Shown: positions 26,231-34,584, counted from the stretch's first letter. The stretch is 64,000 nucleotides of DNA from Paenibacillus sp. ACRRY (GCF_022346995.1 NZ_JAKRNM010000005.1:1-64000); one strand, 5' to 3'. Made by a program: numbers and translations. The notes: generated by a model not told the origin, from the sequence alone.

Positions 26231-28306
26231 ATGTCAACACATCTATCCAAAGGAAAAACACGAAACAAAAGCAACAGAATCTTACCTTATCTGGCAGTTC
26301 TATTGTCCGTCTCATCACTTACTGTTCCTGGTAACGTAGGGGCAGCTGCGGGAACCGGGAGCACAAATGACTTACAGCAAGCCTCGTCTTGGGCGAAACA
26401 GGCCATTGAGATTGTTACAGAACAACAGATGTTCCCAGGTACGCAGGATGGATTGTTTCATCCGGGAGGGAGTCTTACACGCGGTGATCTGGCGTATATT
26501 TTGGTCCGCATGGCGGATTTGAATCAGGAGTCTGGAGTTCAGAATTCATCCGAAGCTTTCAAGGATCTGAATTCAGGGACGGATCACCTTGCTTTTATTG
26601 AATTGATAAACTCTGCAGGAATCATGAAAGGCTATCCTGATGGCACATTTCGTCCGGACGGATTGGTCACCAGGGAACAACTCGCAGTGACTCTGATGCG
26701 TTTGATTCATTTTAGAGGATTTACTGAAGCAGGGGGTACGAACTCCATGCTATCTTTCAAGGATGCTTCCAGTATCAGTCCATGGGCTGCAGACAGCGTG
26801 AAGCAGGCAGTTAAACTGGGCTTGTTAAAGGGCGAGAATGGCCAGTTTGCTCCGAAACGTGCTACAACAAGACAAGAAATGGCTGTAATTGCTTTGCGCG
26901 GAAGCGACGCGATCAAGACGCTTGAAGAATCAACGGAACAGGATGATGCTGCTTCAGATTCTGATTCGGATAAGCCAGATCAAGTGACGGAAGTTGAGGG
27001 GACGACTACAGGTAGTGGAGTTACAGGGAATTCTGGTGGAAACGCAACGAATGGGAGTGGAAACAATTCCGGCAGTGGAAGTGGAAATGCAGGAGGAGGC
27101 AGCGGATCAACGCCAACGAATCCAACCAATCCAGAAACTCCTTCCAACCCAGAACCTGAAAATCAAGCCCCAGTGGAGATCAACGATGGGTTACCCGATC
27201 AGGAACTTATTCTGGACCATGCGTCTCTGGAGTTTCAGGTCTCCTCTTACTTTAGTGATCCGGATGGGGAAGTCCTGCAATTTAGTATTATAGATGGAGA
27301 TGAAACGGTTGTTTCTACTGCGGTAGATGGTCAGACAATCAAGCTCACAGCAGTGGCAGAAGGAGAAGTTGTACTGACAGTCAAGGCTGTCGATAACCAG
27401 GGTGCCAGTGTTACTGCACAGCTCAAGATCACGGTCCTTGCGAATACGATCAGCAGGCAATTCCCTGATCCTAATTTGGCGGCAGCTATTGCCTATTGGC
27501 TTGAGAAGGATGTGAATGATCCGTTAACCAAGCAGGAACTGGTGGATGCACTGGTACAGACGGACGGAGGACTGTATGCGCGAGATGCGGGCATCTCTGA
27601 CCTGACAGGATATGAAATTTTCAAAGGCATGAACGTTACGGAAATTGACCTATCCGGGAATAACATCAGCCTTGTGAATGCTGAAGGTTTTACACAATTG
27701 AAGAAGCTGGATTTATTCAGCAATAAACTTACAGAGGTCCATGTGTCAGGACTTTCAAATCTTGAGGAGCTGGTATTGTCCTACAATCAGTTGACATCAC
27801 TTGATGTAAGTGGCCTGAATTCCCTTCAAGTGTTGGACGTGGGCGATAACCAACTGAATCATATCCCTATCGGAGTTGCTGACCTGACTTTACTGCAAAA
27901 CTTAAATATCCGTTACAATTCCATTATGCTCAGAGACGAGCCTGACTTTACTTTGCATATGGGTCTGATTGAACGTTTACCGATGTACGATTTCGATGAT
28001 GTTGCTCCAGTTCTGGTGGAGGCCCCCGCTGGGAACACCGTTTATGTTGGTGACGAAGAGACTGAGATCGATCTGGCATACATGTTTGAAGATGAAGATG
28101 ATGACCGTTCAACACTGATTTTCACAGCAGAGTCACCGGATCCGCAGCTAGCTGAAGTCAGAATGGAAGGACAGAAACTCTACGTCAGAGCTCTTGCATC
28201 AAGTGAAACCCCGATTCGAATCCACGTGCAGGCTAGAGACGTGCTGGGCAAAATGGACATAGGATACGTAGAGGTCATGCTTAAAACGAAAGAAGAATTG
28301 CTCTAA
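26231..28306 (+). CDS. Secreted SLH-domain protein with cadherin-like and leucine-rich repeats
   Basis: 691 aa. A signal peptide (residues about 1-38) is followed by three SLH domains (about 50-105, 115-170, 172-225; for example GYPDGTFRPDGLVTREQLA) that bind pyruvylated secondary cell-wall polymer. A Ser/Gly/Asn/Pro-rich linker comes next (about 230-312), then a cadherin/Ig-like domain (about 315-405), leucine-rich repeats (about 450-560, for example LEELVLSYNQLTSLDVSGL), and a second Ig-like domain (about 590-690). It is therefore a cell-surface protein with a binding face, perhaps adhesion. GGGAGG precedes ATG 26231. Confidence 0.9.
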   Translation: MSTHLSKGKTRNKSNRILPYLAVLLSVSSLTVPGNVGAAAGTGSTNDLQQASSWAKQAIEIVTEQQMFPGTQDGLFHPGGSLTRGDLAYILVRMADLNQESGVQNSSEAFKDLNSGTDHLAFIELINSAGIMKGYPDGTFRPDGLVTREQLAVTLMRLIHFRGFTEAGGTNSMLSFKDASSISPWAADSVKQAVKLGLLKGENGQFAPKRATTRQEMAVIALRGSDAIKTLEESTEQDDAASDSDSDKPDQVTEVEGTTTGSGVTGNSGGNATNGSGNNSGSGSGNAGGGSGSTPTNPTNPETPSNPEPENQAPVEINDGLPDQELILDHASLEFQVSSYFSDPDGEVLQFSIIDGDETVVSTAVDGQTIKLTAVAEGEVVLTVKAVDNQGASVTAQLKITVLANTISRQFPDPNLAAAIAYWLEKDVNDPLTKQELVDALVQTDGGLYARDAGISDLTGYEIFKGMNVTEIDLSGNNISLVNAEGFTQLKKLDLFSNKLTEVHVSGLSNLEELVLSYNQLTSLDVSGLNSLQVLDVGDNQLNHIPIGVADLTLLQNLNIRYNSIMLRDEPDFTLHMGLIERLPMYDFDDVAPVLVEAPAGNTVYVGDEETEIDLAYMFEDEDDDRSTLIFTAESPDPQLAEVRMEGQKLYVRALASSETPIRIHVQARDVLGKMDIGYVEVMLKTKEELL

Positions 28307-28350
28307 AATTAGTAGCTCTTAAATCCAAGCAAATGAATCATAAAGGTGTT

Positions 28351-28377
28351 GCGCATCTCCTCTGGAGGTGCGTTTTT
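28351..28377 (+). terminator. Rho-independent terminator
   Basis: CGCATCTCC pairs perfectly with GGAGGTGCG (28352-28360 with 28364-28372) around a 3-base loop, followed by five T residues. It ends the SLH gene. Confidence 0.88.
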
Positions 28378-28471
28378 ATGTTACATTCAGCCCAATAATG
28401 TTAATATATTCAAGGGATGTACAGGAATGATTTTGTTTATAACGGCGAGAGTGACAGGAAGGAGAATGAAA

Positions 28472-28897
28472 ATGTCCGAAGGTACGTTGAATCCAAGTAA
28501 TGCAGAAGAATCAGCCTATGTGCGTAATCAACTGATTGCATTTAATGCGGCTCATCTGAGCGAGGATCTGAAGCATCGGTATGAGGAATTGAATTTTAAT
28601 ATCAAAAATGAGGCAGGGACCATCGTTGCCGGCGTCCTCAGCACGCTGTGCTGGAACTGGTTGGAACTTGATATCCTCTGGGTGGATGAGAAGCAGCGGC
28701 ATCAAGGCTATGGTTCCCAATTGCTGCTCGAGATTGAACGTATTGCGCGTGAGAAAAGCTGTGATTTTATTATGCTGAATACATTTTCGTTCCAGGCACC
28801 GGGCTTCTATGAGAAGCATGGATACCAATTGATGACAACTCTTGAGAACGCGCCAACTGGGCATCGTCATTATTACTTTAAGAAGGATCTAACGTAG
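28472..28897 (+). CDS. GNAT family N-acetyltransferase
   Basis: 141 aa. The central WLELDILWVDEKQRHQGYGSQLLLEIERIA is the GNAT strand-loop-helix that binds acetyl-CoA, followed by the FYEKHGYQL signature. ATG 28472 lies 7 bases after AAGGAG (28459-28464). Earlier in-frame codons run back over the upstream terminator and are not credible. It is paired with a second, related GNAT gene 52 bases downstream. The acceptor is unknown. Confidence 0.87.
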   Translation: MSEGTLNPSNAEESAYVRNQLIAFNAAHLSEDLKHRYEELNFNIKNEAGTIVAGVLSTLCWNWLELDILWVDEKQRHQGYGSQLLLEIERIAREKSCDFIMLNTFSFQAPGFYEKHGYQLMTTLENAPTGHRHYYFKKDLT

Positions 28898-28949
28898 GGT
28901 AAGATATAGAGTACGGAACAACATGATAGGAACTTAGGAGGAACGATCT

Positions 28950-29387
28950 ATGGTTACAATCAAAGCCATTGAACTTCAGGATTTGCCGGCGTTAAGCCAA
29001 TTGTATAATGAGTTGATGGGAACCCCCACCAATGAGCAGCAGATGCAGAAAATGTTTCGATACATACAGCAAAATGGTCATTATCATGTGCTTGGTGCAT
29101 TTTACAATGGCGAGCTGGCCGGATCTGTCATGGGGATCGAATGCATGGATCTCGTGGGTCAATGCAAGCCCTTCATGGTTGTGGAGAATGTGATCGTATC
29201 CGATAAGGTGCGGAGACAGGGACTCGGTCAGAAGCTGATGCTCCAGATTGAACGGATTGCGAGAGACCTCGGGTGCGAGTACATGATTCTGGTTTCTGGA
29301 GATCAGCGCAAGGAAGCACATCTTTTCTATGAAAAGCTTGGATTCAAGGATGAGAAGGTTCAAGGGTACCGGAAGCATTTTAACTAA
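28950..29387 (+). CDS. GNAT family N-acetyltransferase
   Basis: 145 aa. VVENVIVSDKVRRQGLGQKLMLQIERIARDLGCEYM is the acetyl-CoA binding core and HLFYEKLGF the C-terminal signature. It shares the IERIAR-x2-x-C pattern with the GNAT immediately upstream, suggesting relatedness, though the rest of the proteins differ. The start has a perfect AGGAGG. The two genes are probably co-transcribed. Confidence 0.88.
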   Translation: MVTIKAIELQDLPALSQLYNELMGTPTNEQQMQKMFRYIQQNGHYHVLGAFYNGELAGSVMGIECMDLVGQCKPFMVVENVIVSDKVRRQGLGQKLMLQIERIARDLGCEYMILVSGDQRKEAHLFYEKLGFKDEKVQGYRKHFN

Positions 29388-29466
29388 CCAGGAGGATTAC
29401 TTAAGGAGCAAGGCGAATAAGGCATAGTCAAAATGATAACAGCATGGATCTGAGGGAGGCACTCTC

Positions 29467-29889
29467 GTGTTCAAAAAATGGGCTAATGTCTTGATGATTG
29501 TGAGTTTGATCTTCGCCGTATGTTCCCCAACATCCTACGCCGCTGCCAAAACGCTTAAGGTAACAGTGACGCTGGTCAGCGCCGAGCTGGTAGAGAACAA
29601 CTCCGTCGGCAACGAATGGGCGATAGGCGCAAGCGTAAACGGCAAAAACCTGAAGGAAGGTTCATCGGTTACATTAAATCTGAAATCAACCGATACGCTG
29701 AAATTAAAAGCGGAAGCCGAAGAACAGGATAAGATTCCGGATATCGGAAGTAAGAGCGCCAATGTCAAAGTATCTTCATTCTCCAAATCAACGAATAAGA
29801 CTCTTTCCGTTGTTGTGAAAGAGAATAGAGGCCGTTATTCGGGTAACACGGCAACATGGGAGTTCAAATTTAAAATCAGCAAAAAGTGA
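29467..29889 (+). CDS. Small secreted protein
   Basis: 140 aa with a clear signal peptide (cleavage probably after SYA, residues about 23-25). The mature domain of about 115 residues is rich in Lys, Ser, Thr and Val, with alternating hydrophobic residues indicating a beta-sandwich (KTLKVTVTLVSAELVENNSV, then VSSFSKSTNKTLSVVVKENR). The family is not recognised. The GTG start follows AGGGAGG. A terminator ends it at 29914-29941. Confidence 0.75.
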   Translation: MFKKWANVLMIVSLIFAVCSPTSYAAAKTLKVTVTLVSAELVENNSVGNEWAIGASVNGKNLKEGSSVTLNLKSTDTLKLKAEAEEQDKIPDIGSKSANVKVSSFSKSTNKTLSVVVKENRGRYSGNTATWEFKFKISKK

Positions 29890-29913
29890 TTTGTATTGGA
29901 ATTGATTCGGAAG

Positions 29914-29941
29914 AAAAGGGAGCTTAGGCTCCCTTTTTTTA
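29914..29941 (+). terminator. Rho-independent terminator
   Basis: AAAAGGGAGC-TTAG-GCTCCCTTTT, a 10-bp perfect stem with a 4-base loop and seven or more T residues. Confidence 0.95.
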
Positions 29942-30077
29942 TTTATATTTGCAGGGCTGTACTGAAGGAATTGATAGTATCGGCAGGATACTCACTTTTG
30001 GTAAAATGAAGAAAGCTTTGGAAAACGAACGTGTACCAGTTGAGTTGATATAAGTTAGATGAGGAGGTAGACATAAC

Positions 30078-30737
30078 ATGAGAATCGTGGATAACATCAA
30101 AGTATGGGGGGAGCCGCTGGAGAATGCAGTGAGTCAGGCGGTGACGTGTTCACAGCATGGAGATGTGCTCGGTGTTGCACTAATGGCTGACCATCACAAA
30201 GGGTATTCACAACCGATCGGAGGTGTTGTCGCCTACCGTAACATGATCAGTCCTTCTGGCGTTGGATACGATATTGCCTGTGGAAACAAGGCGGTACGCA
30301 CCAATCTCATGTGGGAGGATATCAAGGACCAGATTGCCGTTATTATGGATGATATCAATGCAAACGTATCGTTCGGCGTGGGTCGCAATAATCCAACTCC
30401 AGTTGATCACGAGCTGTTTGATGATGCGAGTTGGAAGCTGTTCGATTCGATTGAACCTGGGCTGGAGCACAAATTGAAAACACTCGCACGCAACCAGCTT
30501 GGTACGGTAGGCAGCGGCAACCACTTTGTGGATATTTTCGTAGAGGAATCAACGGGTAAAGTATGGGTTGCGAATCATTTCGGCAGTCGTGGTTTTGGTC
30601 ATAAAGTCGCAAGTGGTTTCCTCAATCTGGCTGCGGGTCGTGAGTTCAGCGGGAAAGCGCCCGGAGAATCCATGGATCAGCCACCAACGTTGTTTGACTT
30701 GAACAGCGAAATGGGCGAGTTAAAGGTATCTCTATAA
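30078..30737 (+). pseudogene. rtcB: RtcB-like RNA ligase, C-terminally truncated
   Basis: 219 aa of an expected 400-480. The N-terminal half is well preserved: GVGYDIACGN carries the metal-binding Asp and Cys, GSGNHFVDIF and VANHFGSRGFGHK carry further metal ligands. The reading frame then ends at GELKVSL. The C-terminal half with the remaining metal His and the guanylylated histidine is absent from the rest of the window. The remnant cannot perform GTP-dependent RNA ligation. Good ribosome binding site AGGAGGT. The break coincides with a run of phased repeats and a drop in GC content. Confidence 0.88.
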
Positions 30738-30744
30738 AATCAAT

Positions 30745-30856
30745 TGTACATAAATATAAAATTCATCCAAAGCCTTCTCTGACCTGAGAATATGTCTTAA
30801 CATAAAATGTACATAATGATAGAATTGCACATAAGTGGCCTTAATAATGTACATAA
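30745..30856. repeat. Phased TGTACATAA repeats at the rtcB break
   Basis: TGTACATAA occurs at 30745, 30808 and 30848, with a variant TGCACATAA at 30826-30834. The starts are 63, about 19 and about 21 bases apart, that is, close to whole multiples of two helical turns. The region has no coding potential. Such spaced copies resemble transposase (TnsB-type) binding sites at transposon ends, or an array of regulator sites. From 30857 to 31080 I see nothing else. Confidence 0.55.
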
Positions 30857-31080
30857 AAATCATGAATAAGTATACATACCTTCACATTAAATCGTTTCTC
30901 TTTAGTCCAGCGTGAAAAGCATTAAAGCTATAAGAACAGCGGATCATTGTGATGATTGGATGCTTTTGTTCAAGTATAGGCAGCTCAGTTTAATAAAAGC
31001 GTAGCATCTCAGTTGCTAACATAAGGCGGATGTATACTGGTAATAACTTTGGTCTCTGGAATTCCTTTATAAAAAATAGC

Positions 31081-31109
31081 TTGCCATGAAAGATAATTTA
31101 TCATAAACT
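31081..31109 (+). promoter_or_regulatory. Promoter of the SDR gene
   Basis: TTGCCA (31081-31086) and TAAACT (31104-31109) are 17 bases apart and point into the double operator that begins at 31110. The -10 box matches consensus in four of six bases. Confidence 0.5.
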
Positions 31110-31137
31110 GTTGATATATCAACGTTGATATATCAAC
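31110..31137. promoter_or_regulatory. Tandem 14-bp palindromic operator
   Basis: Two perfect, directly abutting copies of the palindrome GTTGATATATCAAC lie just downstream of the promoter and about 60 bases before the SDR start. Palindromes of this kind are typical operators for dimeric winged-helix repressors. The MarR-family gene at 32100 is the obvious candidate regulator. Confidence 0.75.
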
Positions 31138-31200
31138 ATTTTGAAGAGAAGTTACGGAGCAGTGATTTTAAGATTGCCCGTAATAAAAGGAGAAGAACAG

Positions 31201-31902
31201 ATGACAAAGACAGCATTAGTAACTGGTGCAAATAAAGGAATAGGATATGAGATCGCAAAAAAGTTATTAGAAGCAGGATATCGTGTTTTAGTTGGAGCGC
31301 GTGATCAGGAGCGAGGAGAGACGGCAGTGACTTCCCTTCGAGCTTTTGGTGATGCACAGTTGCTATTGGTAGACGTAGCTGATTTACACAGTATTGAGGA
31401 TGCGGTGGTAACGATTACACAGAATTACACCGATATATCGCTATTGGTGAACAATGCTGGTATTCCAGGCGATATGCATAAAGTGGGATGGGAGTTTACT
31501 GTGGAGGAGCTTCAAACCACTCATGAAGTTAACTTTATCGGTCCTTTTGCACTCTCCAAAGGCTTGCTCCCGCTACTGATTGCCAATAATGGCATTATTC
31601 AAAATATCAGTATACCTATCGAGCCTTTACCTTACTTCAATGCATTTGCCTATACAACATCCAAGGCTCCATTAAATGTCATGACAAAGTCTTGGGGGAT
31701 GAGTTTTGAGAAGGAGAACATACCTGTAGAGATTTTTACAGTGATGCCTGGCGCAGTTTCAACAGATTTGAACGGACATATGAAAGGAGATTTTGTGAAA
31801 ACACCTGCTCAAGCAGCGGAATTAATCGTTAATTTTGTGCTGGATGATGAAAACCACAATGGACAAGTGATTAATTATGACGGTACGCTGTCCGTCTACT
31901 AA
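31201..31902 (+). CDS. SDR family NAD(P)-dependent oxidoreductase
   Basis: 233 aa. Cofactor motif LVTGANKGIGYEIAKKL, structural NNAG, and catalytic AYTTSKA (YxxxK). The N55-type Asn is in the HEVNFIG segment. It resembles carbonyl-reductase-like classical SDRs. The substrate is unknown; repressor-controlled SDR genes often respond to quinones or aldehydes (inference). ATG 31201 follows AAAGGAGAAG; an upstream in-frame TTG at 31141 lies next to the operator and has no ribosome binding site. A terminator follows. Confidence 0.88.
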   Translation: MTKTALVTGANKGIGYEIAKKLLEAGYRVLVGARDQERGETAVTSLRAFGDAQLLLVDVADLHSIEDAVVTITQNYTDISLLVNNAGIPGDMHKVGWEFTVEELQTTHEVNFIGPFALSKGLLPLLIANNGIIQNISIPIEPLPYFNAFAYTTSKAPLNVMTKSWGMSFEKENIPVEIFTVMPGAVSTDLNGHMKGDFVKTPAQAAELIVNFVLDDENHNGQVINYDGTLSVY

Positions 31903-31917
31903 GTACTATTTTTTGGA

Positions 31918-31949
31918 TAGCCCTCTTTCTAGTTGAGAGAGGGCTTTTC
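31918..31949 (+). terminator. Rho-independent terminator
   Basis: AGCCCTCTTT pairs with AGAGAGGGCT around a short loop, followed by TTTT. It separates the SDR gene from the MarR gene. Confidence 0.85.
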
Positions 31950-32099
31950 GGTTTTGAATGGGTAGGATGGCGGCTCCAAACGAAAGAAAACCATGTTTTT
32001 GCAGGGGAGTAAGGCAGCCTACTTGTAAAAAAAGAAAATAAATTGTATATTGTGTAATACATTGCAGGCACCTAGCAGTCAAATAATATTACGAAAGAT

Positions 32100-32549
32100 G
32101 TGATGGTTTTGAGCAAAGATTGGTCAGAGGAGTCGAAGTTGTTATACGAGATGTACCGTGTGAACAACGCCATAAATACTACATTTGACGCTTACATCAG
32201 CATCAGCCAATCTCGCTTTGAAATACTCGCATTAATATATCAAGAGATTGAAATAAGTCAGGGGGATTTACAAAAGAAAGTAACCCTTGATAAGGCAGCT
32301 GTTGCAAGACATCTCAAACAGCTCGAAGACAATAGGATCGTATCACGAAGAAAGAAAGATGGGGACAACCGTATAATTATAGTCCAATTAACGGATTACG
32401 GAAGAGAATTGATTGAATCCTCACAGAAGGAAAAAGAGTATTTCGCCAAGGAATTATTAACTGATATACATGATTCAGAACTGACTGTGCTAAAAAAAGT
32501 ATTAGTGCAGTTAAACAAAAATGTTGAACAAATGAAGGAAAGTGTTTGA
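32100..32549 (+). CDS. MarR family transcriptional regulator
   Basis: 149 aa. The winged helix is visible: SRFEILALIYQE, the recognition helix region VTLDKAAVARHLKQLEDNRIV, and the wing SRRKKDGDNRIIIVQLTDYG. Flanking helices at both ends would form the dimer interface. It probably represses the SDR gene through the 31110-31137 palindromes (inference). The start is GTG 32100 or the adjacent ATG 32103; neither has a good ribosome binding site. Confidence 0.88.
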   Translation: MMVLSKDWSEESKLLYEMYRVNNAINTTFDAYISISQSRFEILALIYQEIEISQGDLQKKVTLDKAAVARHLKQLEDNRIVSRRKKDGDNRIIIVQLTDYGRELIESSQKEKEYFAKELLTDIHDSELTVLKKVLVQLNKNVEQMKESV

Positions 32550-32597
32550 TATATAGAATAACAAAAACGCTCTTATTGGAATCTAATCAGAGGTAGG

Positions 32598-32620
32598 GTC
32601 GCTATTTTAGCGGCTTTTTT
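32598..32620 (+). terminator. Terminator hairpin, copy of the one at 470-495
   Basis: The hairpin GTCGCT...AGCGGC is followed by six T residues. It is identical over more than 20 bases to the hairpin downstream of the tRNA cluster. It ends the MarR transcript. The following 32621-32867 holds no gene I can support; it contains several short inverted repeats (for example CTTGAAG at about 32678 and CTTCAAG at about 32744) that might be a structured RNA remnant. Confidence 0.8.
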
Positions 32621-32920
32621 CAATTTATTTGTCATTTGTACGCGCATCCGGCTTTAGCTCCAACGAAGTAGGGCTTGAAGTACTGCAAGAGCATTGACCT
32701 TTCCGCAGGCTCTAGTATGAAACCCGCAAGGCAAGCCTTTATGCTTCAAGATTACATATAAATAATGCATGTCTTCTCCCAAAGACTCAGATACAAAACA
32801 ATGACAAGGGACAAAGAAAACTTGTGGGGGTACAATAGCAGAATGGAAACAAAAGCAGCCAAATCATTGAACTGCACCCCAATTGTTGGACACCATCTAA
32901 CAATCGGAGGTGCAGTTTTT

Positions 32921-33442
32921 TTGTCAAAATTTAATTTAGACTTGAAGATAGAGGCTATTCATCAATACTTATCAGGAAATGAAGGGATTAAAAGCATTGC
33001 GAAATCCTTAGGAATTAACCATGAAATCCTGCGTATGTGGATCAAGCAATACGAATATCACGGTTTAAAGGCTTTTGAAAAAACCTATACAGCTTACTCC
33101 CTAACCTATAAACTAGACGTACTCAACTACATGAACGAAAATGGGACGTCTCCAAATGAAGCAGCTGTCATTTTCAATATCTCTTCTCCAGGGGTTATTC
33201 GAAGGTGGCGTAGTCAGTTCAATGGAAATGGAATCGACGCCCTAAAACCAAAGATAAAGGGGCGTCATCGTATGACGGATAAGAATAAAAAAGGACTTAA
33301 AAAACAAGAACCTGCTGAAGGATCCCTTGAAGCTTTACAAGCTGAATTAGAACGTTTGCGTATGGAAAACGCCTACTTAAAAAAGTTGAATGCCTTAGTT
33401 CAAAACAAGGAAAAATCACCAAACAAGACAAAGCACAAGTAG
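32921..33442 (+). CDS. IS150-type transposase OrfA
   Basis: 173 aa, the usual OrfA length. Two helix-turn-helix segments recognise the element ends (GIKSIAKSLGINHEILRMWI and SPNEAAVIFNISSPGVIRRW), followed by a C-terminal leucine-rich coiled coil (ALQAELERLRMENAYLKKL). The TTG start follows CGGAGGTG inside the element; longer frames begin outside the insertion sequence. The slippery heptamer A-AAA-AAG at 33379-33385 should direct -1 frameshifting into orfB to make the fused transposase. Confidence 0.88.
   Translation: MSKFNLDLKIEAIHQYLSGNEGIKSIAKSLGINHEILRMWIKQYEYHGLKAFEKTYTAYSLTYKLDVLNYMNENGTSPNEAAVIFNISSPGVIRRWRSQFNGNGIDALKPKIKGRHRMTDKNKKGLKKQEPAEGSLEALQAELERLRMENAYLKKLNALVQNKEKSPNKTKHK
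33379..33385 (+). other. Programmed -1 frameshift site
   Basis: The heptamer AAAAAAG, read A-AAA-AAG in the orfA frame, is the classic IS150/IS3-family slippery sequence. It lies where the orfA and orfB frames overlap; the orfB frame is open from before this point through to 34146. Confidence 0.7.
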
Positions 33443-33468
33443 TCTATGAGTTAAGGCTTGAATTCCCG

Positions 33469-34279
33469 GTGGTTGCATTGCTAGCGTTTGCTAAAGTCCC
33501 ACGTAGTACCTTCTATTACTGGGTGAAACAGTTTGACAAGCCCGATCTAGACGCAGACCTGAAACTACTTATTCAATCCATTTACGAGGAGCATCAGGGG
33601 CGTTATGGCTATCGCCGTGTCCGTGCTGAACTATTTAATCGTGGACATCGAGTTAACCACAAAAAAGTACAGCGTATCATGAAAGAATTAGGCCTGAAAT
33701 CCGTGGTGCGTATGAAGAAATATCGTTCCTATAAAGGAACAGTCGGTAAGATTGCACCTAACGTACTGAATCGTAATTTTAAGGCAGAAAAACCAAATGA
33801 GAAATGGGTTACGGATATTACAGAATTCAAGTTGTTTGGAGAGAAGATGTATTTATCACCTGTCCTGGACTTGTATAACGGTGAAATTATTACTTACACA
33901 GTAGGCTCTCGCCCTACGTATTTATTAGTCTCCGAGATGCTCAATAAAGCCTTTAAACGCTTATCCAACGAGGATGAACTCCTTCTGCATTCGGATCAAG
34001 GCTGGCACTACCAGATGAAACAGTATCGACAGGCTTTAAAGGGACAAGCGATTACCCAGAGCATGTCACGCAAAGGCAATTGTTATGATAACGCAGTAAT
34101 GGAGAACTTCTTTGGCATTTTGGTCCGAGTTTTTTTATCTTCATGAATTTGAAAGTGTAGACCACTTCAAGAAAGAACTAGCACGATACATGAATTACTA
34201 TAATCACAAACGCATCAAGTCAAAATTAAAAGGCATGAGCCCGATACAATACCGAGCTCATGCCCAACAAGTTGCATAA
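33469..34279 (+). pseudogene. IS150-type transposase OrfB, frameshifted
   Basis: The rve integrase core is present with the DDE residues: Asp in KWVTDITEF, Asp in LLLHSDQGWHYQMKQY, and Glu in NCYDNAVMENFF. Just after, a 2-base deletion near 34120 changes the expected GILKSEFFYLHEF into GILVRVFLSS and a stop at 34146. The remaining C-terminal part continues in another frame to TAA at 34277-34279 (ending AHAQQVA). The active site is intact but about 45 C-terminal residues are lost. The frame is open upstream to the slippery site. Confidence 0.88.
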
Positions 34280-34584
34280 AAATATTTGTCTAACTTCAAG
34301 GGGTCACTTCACATATGATCGGCTGCTTTTGTACCTTTAAACGTAGATTGGTTTAGCGAAAAAAATTACATACGAGATTGTTTAGGAGTCCGTTCTTAAT
34401 TAGAATAAACAGGTTGAACTTTAATATAAAGTTGTATATCCTTCATCTTAGTTTTAGTTATAGGTGAGAGGATAATATTGTTTCAAGCTGCATGGCTTTA
34501 GGTATAACTCAGCAGAGTGCAATTATAAATTACGTGTTATATAATATTATAACGATCAGAAATCTAAACGAGGTGCTGAATTCA

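Larger units (their letters stand above)
32868..34311 (+). mobile_element. IS3-family (IS150-type) insertion sequence
   Basis: About 1444 bp. The left end TGAACTGCACCCC (32868 onward) and the right end GGGGTCACTTCA (to 34311) form imperfect inverted repeats over about 25 bases. A 3-bp CAT is duplicated on both sides (32865-32867 and 34312-34314). Inside are orfA and orfB in the usual -1 frame relation. The element is probably not mobile on its own because orfB has a 2-base deletion. Confidence 0.9.
32850..34331. repeat. Palindrome split by the insertion sequence
   Basis: CAAAAGCAGCC (32850-32860) and GGCTGCTTTTG (34321-34331) are perfect 11-bp complements. Without the insertion they would enclose a 13-base loop containing ATCATATGAT, itself a palindrome. 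The insertion sequence lies exactly at the centre of ATCAT/ATGAT with CAT duplicated. The original structure was probably a terminator-like or regulatory hairpin. Confidence 0.75.

Noticed and set aside
32621-32867. Possible structured RNA or riboswitch upstream of the insertion sequence
   Set aside because: Several short inverted repeats exist, but no known riboswitch core was recognised and there is no downstream gene for it to control.
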